From: JAUXJB01 sp965226855
GTDB taxonomy: Bacteria; Myxococcota_A; UBA9160; SZUA-336
Assembly: GCA_965226855.1 (NCBI GenBank)
Contig: CBDDEE010000032.1
Coordinates: 372,001 to 436,000, forward strand
Direction: 5' to 3'
Length of the DNA: 64,000 nt
Shown: positions 53,845 through 62,343 of the stretch, piece after piece
How the letters are laid out: each line of letters opens with the position of its first letter
Position numbering within the stretch: position 1 is the first letter of the stretch
Notes under the pieces: generated by a model
The model's database searches: none
Told to the model about the DNA's origin: nothing
The model's input: only the letters and a program-made list of their open reading frames with translations
Position numbers and translations under genes: made by a program

Positions 53845-55119
53845 CAGGCTGCGGAGAAAGTGACTGGGTTGGGCGGGACGCCTCTGACGGGAGGCGTGCC
53901 GAGCAGGGAGAGGGATCGCCGTTCCCGGTACGAACCGGTTCGGTGTCGCACGGGTAGATCTTGCGGGATCATGAGCTATGTCGCCTCCAACAGGTTGCGG
54001 ATACGGACCAGGTTGTAGGCCGCAGCAGTGAAGGTGAAGACCCAGCCGACCCGATCCGTGCCCCGGTGCCGGGTCTTGCGCATCAAGCCCACCGTCTTCA
54101 TCCAGCCAAACACCTCCTCCACCCGTTTGCGGAAGCGCTGGCTCACCTCGTAGCCCGGGTGTCCTGTGGTCCTTCGATCGATCGCGCTTCGGCGGTTCGT
54201 CGTGTTCTGTGCCACGTGCGGGGTAACGCTCCAGGCCCGAAGCGCCTGCACAAAGCTCTTGGCGTCGTAGCCCTTGTCTCCAGCCAGGGTGATCCGGCGA
54301 GCGCCCCCCAGACCCAGCACCATCTCGAGAGCCGCTTCGCGCTCCGCATACCCCGACGCCTGAGTGAGCTTCGCCGCCACCACCAGGCCGTTGCGGTTCT
54401 CCGTCACGACGTGTCCCTGATACGCGAGCCGCGCGCCCTGGCCCCTCATCCCCGCCAGTCGGGCGTCCGGATCCGTCCTCGACGCATGCGTCTGGTTGCT
54501 CCGCTTCTCGCCCCGGAAGTTGACCGTCGGGTTGCCCGGGTCGTCATCGTCCCTGCGCTTCTCGTCCTTGCGCACGAAGCTCTTCTGGCTCGCCCACGCC
54601 TCGATCAGCGTCCCGTCCACCGTGAAGTGCTCCGATGACACCAACCCCTCCGACTCCGCCTGCGCCAGCACCGCCTCGAAGAAATGCTGAGCGATCTCGC
54701 CCTTCAGCAGCCGTTCCCGATTCTTGGTGAACACCGTCGCGCTGAACACCTCATCGTCCAGCTCCAGGCCCACGAACCAGCGGTAGAGCAGGTTGTAGTC
54801 GATCTGCTCGATCAGCTGGCGCTCGCTCCGGATCGTGTACAGCACCTGCAACAGCAGCGCCCGCAACAGCTGCTCCGGCGGGACCGACGGTCGGCCGACC
54901 CCTTTGGCGTAGATACCATCGAAGCGTCGCGACAGCTGCTCCAGCGCCGCGTCCACCAGTCGCCGGATCGCTCGAAGCGGATGGTCCTCGGGAATCCGGG
55001 ACTCCAGCGATACGTAGCTGAAGATCCCACCCTGGAGCGTCTGCGGTCCTCTCACATCTCCCCCTTGGGGCTTCCCTCAAAGGTACCCTTCGATGAGGAG
55101 TTTTTCAGCAGCCTGTTAG
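53841..55119 (-). mobile_element. IS5-family insertion sequence, copy 3, with TTAG target duplication
   Basis: The element is 53845-55115 (1271 bp), with TTAG at 53841-53844 and 55116-55119. The flanks rejoin one reading frame, so this is a clean single insertion. Orientation is as copy 1. Confidence 0.92.
53976..55055 (-). CDS. IS5-family DDE transposase, copy 3
   Basis: A 359-residue transposase, same product as copies 1 and 2, frame intact. Lack of divergence among three copies means that spread was recent or is ongoing. Confidence 0.92.
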   Translation of the reverse strand: MRGPQTLQGGIFSYVSLESRIPEDHPLRAIRRLVDAALEQLSRRFDGIYAKGVGRPSVPPEQLLRALLLQVLYTIRSERQLIEQIDYNLLYRWFVGLELDDEVFSATVFTKNRERLLKGEIAQHFFEAVLAQAESEGLVSSEHFTVDGTLIEAWASQKSFVRKDEKRRDDDDPGNPTVNFRGEKRSNQTHASRTDPDARLAGMRGQGARLAYQGHVVTENRNGLVVAAKLTQASGYAEREAALEMVLGLGGARRITLAGDKGYDAKSFVQALRAWSVTPHVAQNTTNRRSAIDRRTTGHPGYEVSQRFRKRVEEVFGWMKTVGLMRKTRHRGTDRVGWVFTFTAAAYNLVRIRNLLEAT

Positions 55120-55222
55120 GACGGATGCCGACACCGCGATCCCGTTCTCGTTCGTCGGCCACCCCGCGCTGGCGATCGGAATCGGCCTGTACGCCACCAC
55201 ATGTTCCGCCCAGTGCAGATGA
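55120..55222 (+). pseudogene. 3' part of the IS-split small membrane-protein gene
   Basis: Continues the frame of 53780-53844 (TDADTAIPFSFVGHPALAIG, IGLYATT) to TGA at 55220-55222. Its end overlaps the start of the next gene (ATG 55201) by 22 bp in another frame. Confidence 0.6.
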
Positions 55223-55638
55223 GCGCTGACGAGCGCTCGCTTTGGACCCTAGCGTTCCATGAACTCCGACCTAAGGACTACCTACGGCTAGTGGCCCTCG
55301 GACACTGGCGCGAGGCTCAGCCCGGCGACGTGCTGTATGGAGCGCACCAGCAGATCTCCGAGGTTCTCGTGTTGCTCGAAGGAAAGGTCGTGTTCCGCGT
55401 CGACGGTCGCGACGTGGGCGATGTCGGGCCCGGACAGTTGATCGGAACCTCCGTCGTGCTGACCGGAACCGAATCCTGGGGCGAGGCCGTGGCAGCCGAG
55501 GCGTGCCGGTACCTCGCTCTCCCTGTCGCTGATGTCGGCCCGGCGCTCGAGCGCTTCCCGGAGGCCCGGGCGGCGTTGCAGGGCATCGTCTCCCGAGACC
55601 TCGCGGAGAAACTTCGAACCGTGACGCAGGCGGGCTAG
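55201..55638 (+). CDS. Cyclic-nucleotide-binding domain protein (Popeye-like)
   Basis: A 145-residue protein, mostly one cNMP-binding fold: FRPVQMSADERSLWTLAFHE leads into WREAQPGDVLYGAHQQISEV, then VLLEGKVVFRVDGRDVGDVG, and GTSVVLTGTESWGEAVAAEA at the phosphate-binding cassette. Short proteins starting FRPVxxSxxE followed by this fold resemble the soluble part of bacterial Popeye-type proteins, in which an N-terminal membrane part precedes; here the IS-split gene upstream could have supplied it. It may sense products of the cyclases in this window. Confidence 0.7.
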   Translation: MFRPVQMSADERSLWTLAFHELRPKDYLRLVALGHWREAQPGDVLYGAHQQISEVLVLLEGKVVFRVDGRDVGDVGPGQLIGTSVVLTGTESWGEAVAAEACRYLALPVADVGPALERFPEARAALQGIVSRDLAEKLRTVTQAG

Positions 55639-55639
55639 G

Positions 55640-55864
55640 CGGAACTCGAGGTCGTAGTTTCCGGAGAGCAGCGTCTGCCCGTAGTCGTCGAGCAGATCGC
55701 CGTGACAGGCCGCGCAGACGGCGTCGCCCATGTACTCCGCAACCGGCGGGGCCGGATCCTGCACCGCCACCTCCTCGCCTTCGACCTCATCCGCGAACGC
55801 AAACGAGGGAAGCACTGCGATCAGAAACGAGCATCACGAGCGCGTACCGGCAAGCAAGAATCAC
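55640..55864 (-). pseudogene. N-terminal relic of a multihaem cytochrome c gene
   Basis: From GTG 55864 a signal peptide can be rebuilt (CRYALVMLV joined to FLIAVLPSFAFADE) if one T is added near 55835. The mature start has EYMGDAVCAACHGDLLDDYG, one CAACH site in the style of DmsE-type decahaem cytochromes, then TLLSGNYD. Past 55640 the frame is only antisense to the Popeye-like gene, so the gene is truncated there. Confidence 0.5.
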
Positions 55865-55970
55865 GATTGGGCCTGAGAGTATCACGGCGCAAATGACCCA
55901 AGAACCGCCGGTTTTTCGCGTGGGAGAAAGGCCTCCCGTAAATTTCGGGACGACCTTCCAGAGGGTCGGT

Positions 55971-56459
55971 TCAGCGCGAACGCCTTGGATAGAAGTGGAT
56001 CGGCTCTCGGCCCTCCGGGTAATCTGGATAGCGCTTTCGCTCGAGGGTCTTGCGGCGCAGGTCATAGGCAGCGCGCAGCGCGTCTCGCCGGCTGACCTGG
56101 CCGATGAGGCGTCCTCCCTCGAGTACCGGAAAGCGCCGCACGCGTTTTGTGACGAACTCGTGAGCGAGCCCGAAGAGGTCGAGTTCTGGAGAAACGCTCT
56201 CGATTGCTTCCGTCATGATCTCTGCGACCGTTGTGACGGCGTCCCGGTTGTCGAAGTCATACTCCGAGTTCACGACGACACGTAGGCAGTCGTACTCCGA
56301 CAGCAGGCCGAGAAGCTTCCCCTCGCCGTCAACCACCGGGGCTCCCGAGATCTCGTGCTTGAGCAGCACTCCGGCGGCATCTACCACTCGGACGTCGGGG
56401 CGCAGCGTTACCAGGGAGCGCGACATGATGTCTCGAACGTTCGGAATTTTGGGACGCAT
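55971..56459 (-). CDS. Tandem CBS-domain protein
   Basis: A 162-residue protein with two CBS domains: VRDIMSRSLVTLRPDVRVVD to GAPVVDGEGKLLGLLSEYDC, and VAEIMTEAIESVSPELDLFG to RFPVLEGGRLIGQVSRRDAL. CBS pairs bind adenine nucleotides or S-adenosylmethionine and regulate partners. A Tyr/Arg-rich tail follows. ATG 56459 is preferred since AGGAGAG is 5 nt upstream; ATG 56477 and longer starts are less supported. It is divergent from the nqr operon, with 42 bp between starts. Confidence 0.82.
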   Translation of the reverse strand: MRPKIPNVRDIMSRSLVTLRPDVRVVDAAGVLLKHEISGAPVVDGEGKLLGLLSEYDCLRVVVNSEYDFDNRDAVTTVAEIMTEAIESVSPELDLFGLAHEFVTKRVRRFPVLEGGRLIGQVSRRDALRAAYDLRRKTLERKRYPDYPEGREPIHFYPRRSR

Positions 56460-56501
56460 CGATCTCTCCTGTGCCATGATGCCGGATATCCACACGTGAG
56501 T

Positions 56502-57879
56502 ATGCACCGAATCAAGCGAGGGCTCGACCTCCCCATATCGGGCGCTCCCGAGCAGAGCATTCATCCAGGCCCCGCGATCACCCGGGTCGCGCTGCTCGGG
56601 GACGACTATCACGGTCTGCGTGCATCCCTGCAGGTCGAGGAGGGAGCCACCGTCCGGCGCGGGCAGCCTCCTGTTCGAGGATCGCAAGACGCCCGGTGTG
56701 CGGTACACCGCACCGGGTGCCGAACGTATCGTCGCGATCAATCGCGGGCGGCGCCGAACTCTCCAGTCGGTGGTGATTCAGCTGGGTGCGACCGAGGCGT
56801 CGGACACACTGGCGGATGAGGAGCACACCCGCTTCGAGTTCTACCGGCGGGAGACGAGCCCGGAGTCGCTCGACGCCGACCAGGTGCGAGCGCTGCTCGT
56901 AGAGTCAGGCCTCTGGACCGCCCTCCGGACCCGGCCTTTCAGCAAGGTCCCACGACCTGACGCCACACCGCACGCGATCTTCGTCAATGCGATGGACACG
57001 CAACCCCTGGCAGCTTCACCCGAGCTCGTGATCGGCGAGCGCCGCGCGGATTTCGAGCGAGGCTTGCGGCTCGTGTCGAAGCTCACCGAGGGCAACACCT
57101 ACGTGTGTGTGGCGGCGGGCTCCGAGCTCACGCAGGGACTCGATGCGCCGGTGGTGGTGGAGGAGTTCTCGGGTCCGCATCCGGCCGGAACGCCAGGTGT
57201 GCACATCCATGTACTCGCTCCGGTGAGTCGGGGCCGCACGGTCTGGACACTCGGCTACCAGGACGCGATCGCGGTCGGTGCGCTTGCAACCACGGGACGT
57301 TTGGCCGTCGATCGCATCATCGCTCTGACCGGACCCGCAGCACGGGAACCCCGGCTCGTGCGTTCGCGACTCGGTGCAAGCACGGAGGAACACGCACGCG
57401 GAGAGCTGGTAGAAGGCGACATCCGCTTGATCTCCGGCTCGGTGCTGTCTGGCAAGAAGGCCATGGGGCTGATCTTCGGCTTTCTGAGCCGCCACGATCT
57501 GCAGATCAGCGCGCTAGCCGAAGGGAACTAGCGCGAGTTCATGGGCTGGGCGGCTCCCGGTCGCCGCCGCTTCTCGGCCATGCCGGTGTTCCTATCGCGC
57601 GTACTGCGCCCCTCGACCTTCGATTTCACCACGAGCACTCACGGCTCTTCGCGGCCGATCGTACCGATGGGTACATACGAGCGCGTCATGCCCATGGATA
57701 TTCTGGCCACCTACCTGCTGCGCGCTCTGGCGGTTGGAGATATCGAGCAAGCCGAGAAGCTCGGCGCGCTCGAGCTCGACGAGGAGGATCTGGCGCTCTG
57801 CACCTTCGTCGACCCGGGCAAGGGGGAGTTCGGGCCTCTGCTGCGCCACAACCTCGAACGCCTTGAGCAAGAAGGCTGA
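56502..57879 (+). pseudogene. nqrA: Na+-translocating NADH:quinone reductase subunit A, two lesions
   Basis: The gene starts HRIKRGLDLPISGAPEQ at ATG 56502. The frame changes at 56667-56668 (one C too many), joining GATVRRGQ to LLFEDRKTPGVRYTAP. The main part runs to AEGN, where TAG at 57529-57531 interrupts; the same frame goes on REFMGWAAPGRRRFSAMPVF to TGA at 57879. Repaired length is about 458 residues, normal for NqrA, the peripheral cytoplasmic quinone-site subunit. TGA overlaps the nqrB ATG. With the rest of the operon largely intact, sequencing errors are as likely as real inactivation. Confidence 0.85.
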
Positions 57880-59096
57880 TGAAGCGCCTGCGACAGCTGC
57901 TCGACAGCATCCACCCACACGTCGAGAAGGGCGCGCGCTTCGAGAAGCTCTACGCCGCTTACGAGGCTGTGGACACCTTGCTCTACTCGCCGGGGCTCAC
58001 CACACGAACCGCGTCCCACGTCCGCGACGGGCTCGACCTGAAGCGCATGATGAGCTTCGTGATCGTTGCGCTGATCCCCTGCGTCCTGGTGGCCATCTAC
58101 AACACGGGGTATCAGGCAAACCTCGCCATCTCCCTAGGCGCCTCGCCCCTCGATGATTGGCAGTCCGCACTGTTCGTGGGTCTTGGCGGCGACTTCGACC
58201 CCGAGAGCAGTCCTTCTTGCTGGCTCCTGGGAGCGCTCTACTTCGTTCCGGTGCTCCTCGTCTGTTACGGGGTCGGTCTCGGCATTGAAGTCGTAAGCGC
58301 GGGGCTTCGCGGCCACGAGGTGAGAGAGGGCTTCCTCGTCACCGGCATGCTGATTCCGCTCACCCTGCCGCCGAGCATTCCTCTGTGGCAGGTCGGCGTC
58401 GGAACGGCTTTCGGCGTGATCATCGGCAAGGAGGTGTTCGGCGGCACGGGCATGAACTTCCTCAATCCGGCGCTCGTCGCGCGGGCCTTCCTGTTCTTCG
58501 CCTATCCCGCAGACATCAGCGGCGATGGACCGTGGATCGCCGCGGACTTCCTCGAGGTAGACAACTTCACCGGCGCGACGCTGCTGGCACAGGCGGCCGC
58601 GACTCCGGGGGCGCTCGACGGCGCCAGCTGGCAACAGGCCTTTCTCGGCTGGACGCCTGGCTCCATGGGCGAGACTTCGACCCTCGCGTGCTTGATCGGG
58701 GCCGGCTTCCTGATTCTGACTCAGGTCGGGTCCTGGCGAAGCATGGCCGGGGTAACACTGGGCACCTTCCTCACGGCGGGCCTCCTCAACTGGGCAGGCT
58801 CTGGCACGAATCCGATGTTTGCGGTCCCGTTCCACTGGCACGTCGTGCTGGGCGGCTGGGCGCTCGGGACCGTGTTCATGGCCACCGATCCCGTCTCCTC
58901 GAGCTTTACCGACGGGGGACGCTGGCTGTACGGCATGGGGATCGGCGTGCTCACCGTATTGGTGCGAGTCGTGAACCCGGCGTACCCGGAGGGCATGATG
59001 CTTGCGATCCTGTTCATGAACATGTTTGCGCCGCTCATCGACTACTTTGCGATCCAGCGCAACATCCGGCGGAGGCTGGCCCGTGCCGCAGCATAG
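57879..59096 (+). CDS. nqrB: Na+-translocating NADH:quinone reductase subunit B
   Basis: A 405-residue membrane subunit that holds covalent FMN and riboflavin. The flavinylation site is TGAT at residues 231-234 (DNFTGATLLAQ), Thr234 matching Thr236 of the Vibrio enzyme. Ten or so helices include VALIPCVLVAIYNTGYQANL and GMLIPLTLPPSIPLWQVGVG. FGVIIGKEVFGGTGMNFLNP is a family signature. ATG overlaps the nqrA stop, and the nqrC GTG (59083) lies inside its end. Confidence 0.93.
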   Translation: MKRLRQLLDSIHPHVEKGARFEKLYAAYEAVDTLLYSPGLTTRTASHVRDGLDLKRMMSFVIVALIPCVLVAIYNTGYQANLAISLGASPLDDWQSALFVGLGGDFDPESSPSCWLLGALYFVPVLLVCYGVGLGIEVVSAGLRGHEVREGFLVTGMLIPLTLPPSIPLWQVGVGTAFGVIIGKEVFGGTGMNFLNPALVARAFLFFAYPADISGDGPWIAADFLEVDNFTGATLLAQAAATPGALDGASWQQAFLGWTPGSMGETSTLACLIGAGFLILTQVGSWRSMAGVTLGTFLTAGLLNWAGSGTNPMFAVPFHWHVVLGGWALGTVFMATDPVSSSFTDGGRWLYGMGIGVLTVLVRVVNPAYPEGMMLAILFMNMFAPLIDYFAIQRNIRRRLARAAA

Positions 59097-59864
59097 TGTC
59101 CGTCAGAGCTGCTCTTCGCGTTCGGACTCTGCGTGGTCTGCGCTGTTCTCGTCTCCAGCATCGCTGTGGCCCTTCGCGAGCGACAGGAGCAGAACAAGCT
59201 CCTCAGCCAGCAGAAGAACGTGCTCGAAGTTGCGGGGCTGATGCTGCCCGGCGAGGGACTCGCGCGCGAGGAGATCGAGCAGCGGTTCACTGCGAACCTC
59301 AAGGCGCGCGTGGTCAACCTGGAGACGGGCGAGTTCGCCGATGATGTCGATCCCCTCACGTACGACCAGAGGCGCGCGAGCAGGGATCCCGACATGAGCC
59401 GCCTCGCGCCCGACAATCCGGCGCGAGTGCGGCGAGTACCGGACTACGGCCTCCTGTACCTCATTCAGAAGAACGGCGAGGTGACGGGGATCATCCTGCC
59501 GATCGAGGGAATGGGCCTCTGGTCGACGCTGTACGGCTACCTGGCGCTCGCGCCCGACGCGCGCGAGATTCGCGGGATCACCTTCTACGAACACGCCGAG
59601 ACCGCCGGTCTGGGTGGCGAGGTCGACAACCCGCGTTGGAAGGCCCTCTGGCCCGGGCGGCTTGCGTTCGATGAGAGCTGGGAGCCGAAGATCGCAGTGA
59701 AGAAGGGAGCCGCCGGTACGGTGGAAGCAGATCCGTATTACGTCGACGGCCTCTCCGGCTCGACGCTCACCGGCAACGGCGTCACGCATGCCATTCACTT
59801 CTGGCTTGGCGACCACGGCTTCGGACCGTACCTTGCGCGCTACCGCACCGAGAGGGGACTGTGA
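59083..59864 (+). CDS. nqrC: Na+-translocating NADH:quinone reductase subunit C, frameshifted near the start
   Basis: About 260 residues. GTG 59083 starts VPQHSVRQ, the usual NqrC opening; near 59106 one base seems lost, after which the frame gives ELLFAFGLCVVCAVLVSSIA, the single membrane helix. The FMN-carrying motif is DGLSGSTLTGNGVTHAI near the end, where FMN is attached to the Thr by ApbE. TGA overlaps the nqrD ATG. If the deletion is real, translation could restart at GTG/ATG near 59133, cutting the N-terminus of the helix. Confidence 0.85.
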
Positions 59865-60535
59865 TGGCCATCACTACTCGCGACGCCCTCATCGACCCCC
59901 TCTTCGACAACAACCCGATCTCGCTCCAGGTGCTCGGGATCTGCTCCGCTCTGGCCGTAACGACCCAGCTCATGACGGCGTTCGTGCTTACGCTGGCCGT
60001 GCTCTTCGTGATCTGCGGCTCCAACGTGGCGGTGAGCCTGTTGCGACATCAGATTCCGGCGAGCATTCGCATCATCACGCAGCTCATCATCATCTCGTCG
60101 CTCGTCATCGTCGCGGACCAGATCCTGATGGCCTACGTCTACGAGATCAGTCTGCAGCTCTCGGTCTTCGTCGGACTGATCATCACCAACTGCATGATCA
60201 TGGGTCGCGCCGAGGCGTTCGCCATGCAAAACCCACCGCGCCTGGCCCTGATCGATGCCGTGGGCAACGCTGCGGGCTACGGCCTCGTGCTGCTGCTTGT
60301 TGCGTTCGCGCGCGAACTGTTCGGCACGGGAAGGGTTTTCGGGGTGTCGATCCTGCCCACCGTGAACGAGGGGGGCTGGTACGTGCCGAACGGCTTCATG
60401 GTCCTCGCTCCGGCGGCCTTCATTCTGATCGGCTGCTTCATCTGGGCCGTGAGGAGCTTCAAGACCGACCAGATCGAGGAGGAGTTCAGTGTTGGAGCAC
60501 TACTTGAGCCTGGCTACGAGGGCGATCTTCGTTGA
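59864..60535 (+). CDS. nqrD: Na+-translocating NADH:quinone reductase subunit D
   Basis: A 223-residue, six-helix subunit. Landmarks are NNPISLQVLGICSALAVTTQ, ASIRIITQLIIISSLVIVAD, VFVGLIITNCMIMGRAEAFA with the conserved Cys of the intramembrane iron-sulphur site, and FGVSILPTVNEGGWYVPNGF. ATG 59864 overlaps the nqrC stop. The last 15 or so residues (VGALLEPGYEGDLR) run over the nqrE start by 47 bp. Confidence 0.92.
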   Translation: MAITTRDALIDPLFDNNPISLQVLGICSALAVTTQLMTAFVLTLAVLFVICGSNVAVSLLRHQIPASIRIITQLIIISSLVIVADQILMAYVYEISLQLSVFVGLIITNCMIMGRAEAFAMQNPPRLALIDAVGNAAGYGLVLLLVAFARELFGTGRVFGVSILPTVNEGGWYVPNGFMVLAPAAFILIGCFIWAVRSFKTDQIEEEFSVGALLEPGYEGDLR

Positions 60536-61103
60536 AAACATGGCACTCGCCTTCTTCCTGGGGATGTGCTCATTCCTGGCCATCTCCCGCAAGGTCGAGA
60601 CCTCGCTCGGAATGGGCATGGCGGTGGTCTTCGTGCTGGGCATCACGTGTCCCCTGAACGCAATTCTGTACCGCACGATCCTGGAGGAGGGCGCGCTCTC
60701 GTGGATCCCGGGTGGCGAGGGCCTGAACCTCGCGTTCCTGAGCTATCTCGTGCTCATCGGGACGATCGCGGCCATGGTGCAGATGGTCGAGATGTTCATC
60801 GATCGCTTCTCGCCTGCGCTCTACGGCTCCCTCGGCGTCTTCCTCCCGCTGATCGCGGTCAACTGCGCGATCCTGGGTGGCTCGCTGTTCATGATCCGTC
60901 GGGACTACACGCTGGGCGAGGCCACGGTCTTCGGCGTGAGCTCGGGGATCGGGTTCGCTCTGGCCATCGTCGCACTCGCCGCGATTCGGGAGCGACTCCG
61001 CTACAGCGACGTGCCCCCGCCACTGCGAGGACTGGGCATCACCTTCATCACCGTGGGCCTCATGGCGCTGGGCTTCATGGCGTTCTCGGGCATCCAGCTA
61101 TGA
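60489..61103 (+). CDS. nqrE: Na+-translocating NADH:quinone reductase subunit E
   Basis: A 204-residue, six-helix subunit paralogous to NqrD in inverted topology. Landmarks are HYLSLATRAIFVENMALAFF, LGMCSFLAISRKVETSLGMG with the Cys for the shared [2Fe-2S] site, ITCPLNAILYRTILEEGAL, and AVNCAILGGSLFMIRRDYTL. GTG 60489 lies inside nqrD; the overlap implies coupled translation. Confidence 0.92.
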   Translation: MLEHYLSLATRAIFVENMALAFFLGMCSFLAISRKVETSLGMGMAVVFVLGITCPLNAILYRTILEEGALSWIPGGEGLNLAFLSYLVLIGTIAAMVQMVEMFIDRFSPALYGSLGVFLPLIAVNCAILGGSLFMIRRDYTLGEATVFGVSSGIGFALAIVALAAIRERLRYSDVPPPLRGLGITFITVGLMALGFMAFSGIQL

Positions 61104-61116
61104 GGAGGGACACGGG

Positions 61117-62343
61117 ATGCTGACCGTCGTCTTCGGGGTGGCCTGCTTCACGGTCGTTATCGTCGCCCTCGTAGTCGTGCTACTGCTGGCCAAGTCCCGG
61201 CTCCAGCCGTCCGGAACGGTCGAGCTGCTGATCAACGGCGACGAGGAGAATGCGCTGCAAGTGAATCAGGGCGGGACGCTCCTCGTCACTCTCTCGGCGA
61301 ACGGGATCTTCATTCCGTCGGCGTGCGGAGGCAAGGGCACCTGCGGGGTCTGTGACGTGGTCGTCACCGAGGGAGGTGGCGCACTCCTTCCAACCGAGGT
61401 GGCTCATGTCAACCAGCGTCAGGCCCGCGAGGGGCTGCGGTTGGCCTGTCAGGTCCGGATCAAGGAGGACATGAAGATCGCGCTACCCCCCGAGCTCTTC
61501 GACGTCCGTCGCTGGACCTGCCGGGTGCGTTCGAATCACAACGTGGCGACGTTCATCAAGGATCTCGTCCTGGAGCTGCCCGAAGGCGAGGAGGTCCCCT
61601 TCCGGGCCGGGGGTTACATCCAGATCGAATGTCCGCCGCACGAGCTTCGCTACCGCGACTTCGACGTAGAGGAGGAGTACCGGGACGAGTGGGACCAGTT
61701 CGATATGTGGCGTTACGTCTCGAAGGTGACCGAGACGATTCAGCGCGCCTACTCGATGGCGAACTACCCAGACGAGAAAGACGTGATCATGCTCAACGTC
61801 CGGATCGCCTCCCCCCCGCCACGGCAGCCCGACGTCCCTCCCGGAATCATGTCCTCCTACATCTTCAATCTGAAGCCAGGCGACGAGGTCATCATTTCCG
61901 GTCCCTTTGGCGAGTTCTTCGCGCGGCCTACGGAGAACGAAATGTGCTTTATCGGTGGGGGAGCCGGCATGGCGCCCATGCGTTCGCACATCTTCGACCA
62001 GTTCAGACGCCTGCACACGAACCGCAAGGTCACCTTCTGGTACGGTGCGCGGAGTCTCCGCGAGGCCTTCTACGTCGAGGACTTCAATCAGATCGCCGAG
62101 GAGAACGACAACTTCGAATGGCATCTCGCTTTGTCGGATCCACGCGAGGAGGAGCGCTGGACCGGCCACACCGGCTTCATCCACCAGGTGCTTCACGACA
62201 ACTACCTCAAGGACCACCCTTCGCCCGAGGACGTCGAGTACTACATGTGCGGGCCGCCGATGATGAACGACGCCTGCAAGCAGATGCTGGATGATCTCGG
62301 AGTGGAGCCCGAGAACGTGATGTTGGATGACTTCGGAGAGTGA
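61117..62343 (+). CDS. nqrF: Na+-translocating NADH:quinone reductase subunit F
   Basis: A 408-residue NADH-oxidising subunit. Residues 1-25 are the membrane anchor. The plant-type [2Fe-2S] ligands are Cys70, Cys76, Cys79 and Cys111 (SACGGKGTCGVCD and LACQVRI), the same numbers as in Vibrio. FAD binding is in RAYSMANYPDE and the NADH domain has FIGGGAGMAPMRSHIFDQ and YYMCGPPMMNDA. ATG 61117 has GAGGAG upstream. The end overlaps apbE by 17 bp. Confidence 0.94.
   Translation: MLTVVFGVACFTVVIVALVVVLLLAKSRLQPSGTVELLINGDEENALQVNQGGTLLVTLSANGIFIPSACGGKGTCGVCDVVVTEGGGALLPTEVAHVNQRQAREGLRLACQVRIKEDMKIALPPELFDVRRWTCRVRSNHNVATFIKDLVLELPEGEEVPFRAGGYIQIECPPHELRYRDFDVEEEYRDEWDQFDMWRYVSKVTETIQRAYSMANYPDEKDVIMLNVRIASPPPRQPDVPPGIMSSYIFNLKPGDEVIISGPFGEFFARPTENEMCFIGGGAGMAPMRSHIFDQFRRLHTNRKVTFWYGARSLREAFYVEDFNQIAEENDNFEWHLALSDPREEERWTGHTGFIHQVLHDNYLKDHPSPEDVEYYMCGPPMMNDACKQMLDDLGVEPENVMLDDFGE

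Noticed and set aside
57529..57531. TAG codons in nqrA and in the exoprotein gene read as pyrrolysine or a reassigned codon
   Set aside because: Other genes in the window end normally with TAG (for example those ending 3478, 35328 region neighbours and 55638), and no Pyl genes or downstream elements are seen; nonsense change or sequence error is simpler.
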